This document shows, piece by piece, positions 5,425 through 5,534 of a stretch of DNA of 5,534 bases. The position numbers were made by a program, and so were the translations under genes. The stretch's first letter is position 1, and every line of letters begins with the position of its first letter. Source of the stretch: a bacterium (lineage in GTDB: Bacteria; Actinomycetota; Thermoleophilia; Solirubrobacterales; 70-9); NCBI GenBank assembly GCA_002919115.1, contig PKER01000339.1, positions 1 through 5,534 on the forward strand. Direction: 5' to 3'. Below the pieces are notes generated by a model that ran no database searches, had not been told where the DNA came from, and saw only the letters and a program-made list of their open reading frames with translations.

Positions 5425-5534
5425 TGAAGCTGCCGAGGCTGCGCAGGCAGAAGCCAGCCGAGCCGGAGACCGTGGTGGCTCCCGGCGCGCCAGCCTCGCC
5501 TTCCAGCCCCGCGGCCGCGCCGGCGAAGCCCGGC
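5424..5534 (+). CDS. Start of an unidentified gene, basic then Pro/Ala-rich N-terminus (partial)
   Basis: The ATG at 5424-5426 shares its A with the rhodanese stop (TGATG), and the frame stays open for 37 codons to the window edge. The N-terminus is basic (MKLPRLRRQKP) and then becomes a low-complexity Pro/Ala/Ser stretch (from about 11 to 37). No domain or transmembrane segment is reached. This composition is common as a disordered cytoplasmic tail or linker ahead of a membrane or enzymatic domain, but nothing in the window tells which. The one-base overlap and shared strand suggest it is translated from the rhodanese mRNA. A chance open frame is possible, since GC-rich frames stay open easily; the stop-start overlap argues for a real gene. 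Confidence 0.55.
   Translation, partial: MKLPRLRRQKPAEPETVVAPGAPASPSSPAAAPAKPG

Overview
The window is a GC-rich bacterial chromosome segment, packed with genes on both strands and with almost every third codon position G or C. Together with the protein styles (an actinobacterial type of peptidase E, a long VLCAD-like acyl-CoA dehydrogenase, a FadA-like thiolase), this suggests an actinobacterium, perhaps of the Thermoleophilia/Solirubrobacterales kind. That placement is inference; no rRNA or marker gene is present. I see no mobile element, CRISPR array, tRNA or rRNA.

Layout. (1) Positions 1-1491, minus strand: two adjacent, clearly related but diverged peptidase S51 (peptidase E/cyanophycinase-like) genes. 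The upstream copy is complete (667-1491). The downstream copy (1-667) starts inside the stop codon of the first and runs off the left edge. (2) 1492-1748: a divergent intergenic region. (3) 1749-3518, plus strand: a full-length long acyl-CoA dehydrogenase of the VLCAD/FadE type. (4) 3500-3730, minus strand: a small 76-residue helical protein of unknown function, tail-to-tail with and overlapping the dehydrogenase by 19 bases. (5) 3784-4947, minus strand: a complete FadA-like thiolase, probably co-transcribed with the small gene. (6) 4948-5064: a 117-base divergent promoter region with an inverted repeat at its exact centre. (7) 5065-5424, plus strand: a single-domain rhodanese. (8) 5424-5534: the start of a further gene, overlapping the rhodanese stop codon and encoding a basic, then Pro/Ala-rich N-terminus.

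How the genes work together. The dehydrogenase (first step) and the thiolase (last step) point to fatty acid or acyl-CoA beta-oxidation, although the hydratase and 3-hydroxyacyl-CoA dehydrogenase are not here and the two genes converge rather than form one operon. The S51 pair is probably a separate peptide-turnover unit, and the rhodanese with its coupled downstream gene another unit. The most noteworthy points are the one-base-overlapping S51 pair with an altered catalytic-acid position, the centred operator-like palindrome between thiolase and rhodanese, the two genes that look leaderless, and the uncharacterised small protein with a hairpin over its start region. I found no convincing entirely new multi-gene system.
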